Source: JAWSUT01 sp033549345 | Lineage (GTDB): Bacteria > Bacillota > Dethiobacteria > Dethiobacterales > Dethiobacteraceae | Direction of reading: 5' to 3' | DNA: 64,000 nucleotides | NCBI GenBank assembly: GCA_033549345.1 | Contig: JAWSUT010000001.1 | Coordinates: 62,001 to 126,000, forward strand | Part shown: piece after piece, positions 61,143-64,000 of the stretch | How the letters are laid out: every line of letters begins with the position of its first letter | How positions within the stretch are numbered: position 1 is the stretch's first letter | Position numbers and translations under genes: made by a program | Notes under the pieces: generated by a model | Database searches by the model: none | The model's input: only the letters and a program-made list of their open reading frames with translations | What the model was told of the DNA's origin: nothing

Positions 61143-61601
61143 ATGATTTTTTTTGCTTTCAGAAGGCCGGATGTACAGAAAGAAAACGTACATACATATC
61201 TTTACTTAAAAAACATAACGGAAGAAACCGGTGAATTAAAACGTCTGATTCGCTGTCATCGTTACGAACAGAGCCTGCTTATTCCTGGTCAGCCTTCACC
61301 GGTCCCCAAATTTTCCAACGTGACATTAACCAAAAGTGCCGATAAATTTACTCCCACCCTAAATCTGGCTGCATCCACCGACCTGAAAATTCCCAGTGCC
61401 ATCCTTTACTTTTACTGTACAAAAGCCAAGTGTGTACAATATATGGTGACTCTCTCTGACGCGTTTATTAAATCAACCCGGCAGTACCTGGAAGAAGGAA
61501 TGCTTTGTGACACCTTTTCCCTTGGCTTTACCAAAATAAAATGGGAATACCACGGGTACAGTACAGGTTGGGATCTGTCAACCAATCAACCTCTGACATA
61601 A
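61143..61601 (+). CDS. Hcp-like (type VI secretion tube) protein
   Basis: 152 residues, no signal or membrane helix. The sequence follows the Hcp pattern: a beta-rich start, then FSNVTLTKSADKFTPTLNLA (compare the T-K-x-x-D-K-x-S/T-P-x-L motif of Hcp), the VQYMVTLSDAFIKS strand-helix, and finally FSLGFTKIKWEYH and GWDLSTNQ. This matches the tube-forming Hcp/T6SS_HCP fold, usual length about 160. No other type VI or contractile-system gene (sheath, VgrG, baseplate, ClpV) is visible in this window. AGGAGGG lies before the ATG. It stands alone between two minus-strand genes, with its own terminator. Confidence 0.75.
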   Translation: MIFFAFRRPDVQKENVHTYLYLKNITEETGELKRLIRCHRYEQSLLIPGQPSPVPKFSNVTLTKSADKFTPTLNLAASTDLKIPSAILYFYCTKAKCVQYMVTLSDAFIKSTRQYLEEGMLCDTFSLGFTKIKWEYHGYSTGWDLSTNQPLT

Positions 61602-61619
61602 GACTCATTCAAAAAGAAG

Positions 61620-61657
61620 TTCCGGGCCGCGACCAAAATTATGGTCCTGGCCCGGAA
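61620..61657. terminator. Bidirectional hairpin terminator
   Basis: TTCCGGGCC pairs with GGCCCGGAA and an inner GACCA/TGGTC stem; a T-rich tail follows on the plus strand. It separates the convergent Hcp-like and decarboxylase genes. Confidence 0.78.
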
Positions 61658-61659
61658 TA

Positions 61660-63072
61660 TTATTTTTGCTGCAGTTCTCCGGCTTTTTCCCGGATGATTT
61701 CCCAAGCTTCCCTCACGTGATTCTCATCTGTTGTCCTTTGACCCACCATCATCCGGATGGCAAAGCGCCCCTTCAGAGATGTATGGGTCAGATAAACAGT
61801 TCCGGTGGTATTCACTCTTTCCAACAGTTCCCTGTTGAGTTCTTCCAATTCAGCGTCTGCCGTTCCGCCACGCAGGCGAAAACAAACCAAACTAACATTG
61901 ACAGGGGCCAAAACTTCAAATCGTTCATCGGCAGCCACCCAGCCTTTAAATAATTCTGCCAAACGAATATGTTCCCTGACCATCTCCTGTATCCCTCTTA
62001 CACCATAACTGCGAATTACAAACCAAAGTTTCAGTGCCCGGAAGCGTCTGCCGAGTTGAATGCCCCAGTCCCTGTAGTTTTTAACCTGAGAATCAGCACT
62101 CGTTTTCAGGTATTCGGGATGAATTTCAAATGTCTTGACCAACAACCCGGGGTCTTTCACAAAATATGCCGAACAGTCAAAATTCGTAAGCATCCATTTA
62201 TGTGGATTAAAGACAAAGGAATCAATCAGTTCGGCACCCTGTATCAACCATCTCTTTTCTTCCAGGATGGCTGCTGTGCCGGCAAAGGCAGCATCTACAT
62301 GAAGCCAGATATTGTGCTTCCGGCAGATACGCCCGATTTGTTCCAACGAATCAATTGCAGTAGATGAGGTGGTACCCACCGTAGCCACTACACAAGCGGG
62401 AATCAAACCGGCATCCATGTCCCTGAGAATCGCTGCTTCCAGCTGCTCCGGGTTCATTGCAAAATTGTCATCGGTTGGTATACTGCGCAGACTCTGTTTT
62501 CCATAGCCGGCAATTTTTACCGCCTTATCAACACTGGAATGAGCCTCTTCGGAGGCGTAGACCACAAGCGGCATTTTCGCTCCTTCTGTATTGGCCGCAA
62601 ACCCAGTGGCCGACTCCCTTGCTGTTAACAGTGCACAAAGTGTGGCGGTAGACGCAGTGTCTTGTATCACTCCTACCATTCCTTCCGGCAAGCCCAGCAT
62701 CTGACGAAGCCAGTTCATTACCACCTCTTCAAGTTCCGTTGCTGCCGGTGATGTCTGCCAGATCATTCCCTGTGCCCCAATTCCCGCTGTCAGCAATTCC
62801 GCAAGTACAGAAGCAGGGCTGTTATTCGCCGGGAAGTAGGCAAACCAACCCGGGTGCTGCCAGTGGGTAATTCCCGGCATGATAATCTCTTTGAAGTCAG
62901 TAAATATGTTCTCCATTGGTTCGCCATCCATCGGCGGATTAAGCGGAAGCCTTTCCAGAATTTCCCCAGGCACAGCTTTCGACCTGACGGGAAAGTTGTC
63001 CACATTCTCAAAGTAGTCCGCCACCCAATCCACGAATTCGTAGCCAAATTTTCTAAATGTTTCCCTGTCCAT
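61660..63072 (-). CDS. PLP-dependent aromatic-L-amino-acid decarboxylase family protein
   Basis: 470 residues, type II PLP decarboxylase family. Active-site lysine is K292 in NPHKWM; H178 (in SEEAHSS) stacks on the cofactor and D260 (in LHVDAAF) contacts its ring. Y321 in HPEYLKTS aligns with AADC Y332, the flexible-loop tyrosine that distinguishes decarboxylases from Phe-containing aldehyde synthases. Likely substrates are tyrosine, tryptophan or phenylalanine; the sequence does not decide. The start is the ATG with GGAGG; an in-frame ATG-like codon four residues upstream is excluded. Confidence 0.88.
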   Translation of the reverse strand: MDRETFRKFGYEFVDWVADYFENVDNFPVRSKAVPGEILERLPLNPPMDGEPMENIFTDFKEIIMPGITHWQHPGWFAYFPANNSPASVLAELLTAGIGAQGMIWQTSPAATELEEVVMNWLRQMLGLPEGMVGVIQDTASTATLCALLTARESATGFAANTEGAKMPLVVYASEEAHSSVDKAVKIAGYGKQSLRSIPTDDNFAMNPEQLEAAILRDMDAGLIPACVVATVGTTSSTAIDSLEQIGRICRKHNIWLHVDAAFAGTAAILEEKRWLIQGAELIDSFVFNPHKWMLTNFDCSAYFVKDPGLLVKTFEIHPEYLKTSADSQVKNYRDWGIQLGRRFRALKLWFVIRSYGVRGIQEMVREHIRLAELFKGWVAADERFEVLAPVNVSLVCFRLRGGTADAELEELNRELLERVNTTGTVYLTHTSLKGRFAIRMMVGQRTTDENHVREAWEIIREKAGELQQK

Positions 63073-63149
63073 GCGCACCTCCAAAATTTCCGTATAATAA
63101 TTAAATTCTATCAGGAAACAGCTTTCATGGGAAAGTCAATCTGCCGGAC

Positions 63150-63185
63150 AATAAAATCTCCCTCATTTTCGAGGAAGATTTTATT
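63150..63185 (-). terminator. Hairpin between the dehydrogenase and decarboxylase genes
   Basis: AATAAAATCTCCCTC and GAGGAAGATTTTATT form a 15-base stem with one mismatch. The AT-rich stem end supplies the U-run on both strands. It ends 10 bases before the stop of the dehydrogenase gene. Confidence 0.68.
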
Positions 63186-63195
63186 AATCAGCTCT

Positions 63196-63954
63196 CTATT
63201 TTGCCGTTGAACCACCGTCAATGGGATAAATCCCGCCGGTAATAAAACTGGCTTTATCCGATGCCAAGAAGTAGACAAGGTGCCCAATCTCCTCCGGTGT
63301 ACCGTATCGTTTCATTGGAACGGCTTCTTCAAACTCTTTGCGTGAACCCTCACCCATTTCTTTTTCTATGGATTCCATCATCCGTGTATCAACAGGTGCC
63401 GGGCAGACTGCGTTTACACGTACATTATCACCGGCAACTTCCAGAGCCGCAGTCCGGGTTAACCCCACCACTGCATGCTTGGAAGCCACGTAAGGAGCCA
63501 ACCCGGGAAACCCTCTTAATCCGGCCTGAGAAGCGGTATTAATGATACTGCCACTTTTTTGTTCGGTCATTACCTGCAAAACATGTTTTAGTCCGTAGTA
63601 CACACCTCTGAGATTAACACCAAGAACCTTCTGTAAAAGGTCGTCGGGAGTTTCCGTAATCTGACCGATTTCGCCCTCAATACCTGCATTGTTAAAAAAC
63701 ACATCGATCCGACCAAACTTGTCCATTGTAGCTTTAACGTAAGCCCTGACATCCTCTTCCTTGGACACATCGGCCGCCAGCGCCAGATAGTCGTCAACTT
63801 TAAGCCCCAGCTCTTTTGCCGTTCTCTCTGTCTTGTCCGTACTCGTGCCAATCAGGACCAGCTTTGCACCATTTTCCGCAAATATTTTGGCAGTGGCACT
63901 GCCTATACCACCTGAACCACCAGTGATTACAACGACTTTTCCTGCAAATTCCAT
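63196..63954 (-). CDS. Short-chain dehydrogenase/reductase
   Basis: 252 residues of classical SDR type. Cofactor motif TGGSGGIGSA, then the NAG structural motif FFNNAGIEGE, catalytic S-Y-K (SIINTASQAG, YVASK) and PGLAPYVASKHAVVGLTRTAALE. The C-terminus GGIYPIDGGSTAK is typical. Substrate cannot be named; relatives include glucose dehydrogenase, 3-hydroxybutyrate dehydrogenase and FabG. AAGGAG precedes the ATG. The last 46 bases of the window hold no gene. Confidence 0.9.
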   Translation of the reverse strand: MEFAGKVVVITGGSGGIGSATAKIFAENGAKLVLIGTSTDKTERTAKELGLKVDDYLALAADVSKEEDVRAYVKATMDKFGRIDVFFNNAGIEGEIGQITETPDDLLQKVLGVNLRGVYYGLKHVLQVMTEQKSGSIINTASQAGLRGFPGLAPYVASKHAVVGLTRTAALEVAGDNVRVNAVCPAPVDTRMMESIEKEMGEGSRKEFEEAVPMKRYGTPEEIGHLVYFLASDKASFITGGIYPIDGGSTAK

Positions 63955-64000
63955 TCTATCTCTCCTTTTTTGGGGATTGAACCCTGCTTCTTTTTCTTTG

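Noticed and set aside
1..64000. tRNA, rRNA, CRISPR array or phage genes
   Set aside because: None were recognised; the short repeats seen do not have the spacing of a CRISPR array.

Overview
The window is chromosomal DNA from an endospore-forming member of the Firmicutes. The base composition is moderate, and most genes lie on the minus strand behind strong GGAGG-type ribosome binding sites. Three genes point to sporulation: an alpha/beta-type small acid-soluble spore protein (SASP), a YtaF-family protein and a SpoIIM-like protein. Several gene orders match the classical Bacillus/Clostridium arrangement: dprA-topA-trmFO-xerC-hslV at the left edge; polA-mutM-ytaF; the riboflavin operon; and the long run remA-gmk-rpoZ-coaBC-priA-def-fmt-rsmB-rlmN-prpC-prkC-rsgA-rpe. 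A clostridial or Dethiobacter-like anaerobe is my guess from gene content (radical-SAM aminomutase, DUF116, DUF166, DUF4363/DUF421). The sequence alone does not prove the genus.

Layout. 1-5.6 kb: end of the dprA-topA-trmFO-xerC-hslV operon. 5.8-10.3 kb: an aminomutase whose substrate residues match glutamate 2,3-aminomutase, a lipoprotein polysaccharide deacetylase, a small unknown gene, a SASP with a duplicated motif, and an isocitrate dehydrogenase. 10.4-15.7 kb: a five-gene oligopeptide/nickel-type ABC importer. 15.9-18.9 kb: acetoacetyl-CoA synthetase, a 50-residue membrane protein and ytaF. 19-27.5 kb: mutM, polA, an anti-sigma/ECF sigma pair, then ribH, ribBA, ribE and ribD under an FMN riboswitch. 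27.5-46.6 kb: the housekeeping cluster for translation, signalling and cofactors, interrupted by a SpoIIM-like gene on the opposite strand, and ending with a Ca2+-type P-ATPase and the divergent ribosome-rescue gene rqcH.

48.6-64 kb is accessory. It holds a DNA-binding regulator behind direct repeats, an MFS transporter, a DUF3179/CAP/PrcB-like trio without visible export signals, a nested palindromic repeat, a LysE exporter, a HIT-family uridylyltransferase-like protein, a methyltransferase, very small membrane proteins, DUF166, a Nudix hydrolase, an FMN-binding protein, a DUF421/DUF4363 pair, a ferric-reductase-like flavoprotein, an isolated Hcp-like (type VI secretion tube) protein, an aromatic-amino-acid-type decarboxylase and a short-chain dehydrogenase.

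The most unusual items are the lone Hcp-like gene (61143-61601), the probable beta-glutamate-forming aminomutase, the duplicated SASP motif, the repeats upstream of the 48.7-kb regulator and the nested palindrome at 52.8 kb. I saw no rRNA, tRNA, CRISPR array, transposase gene or phage module.
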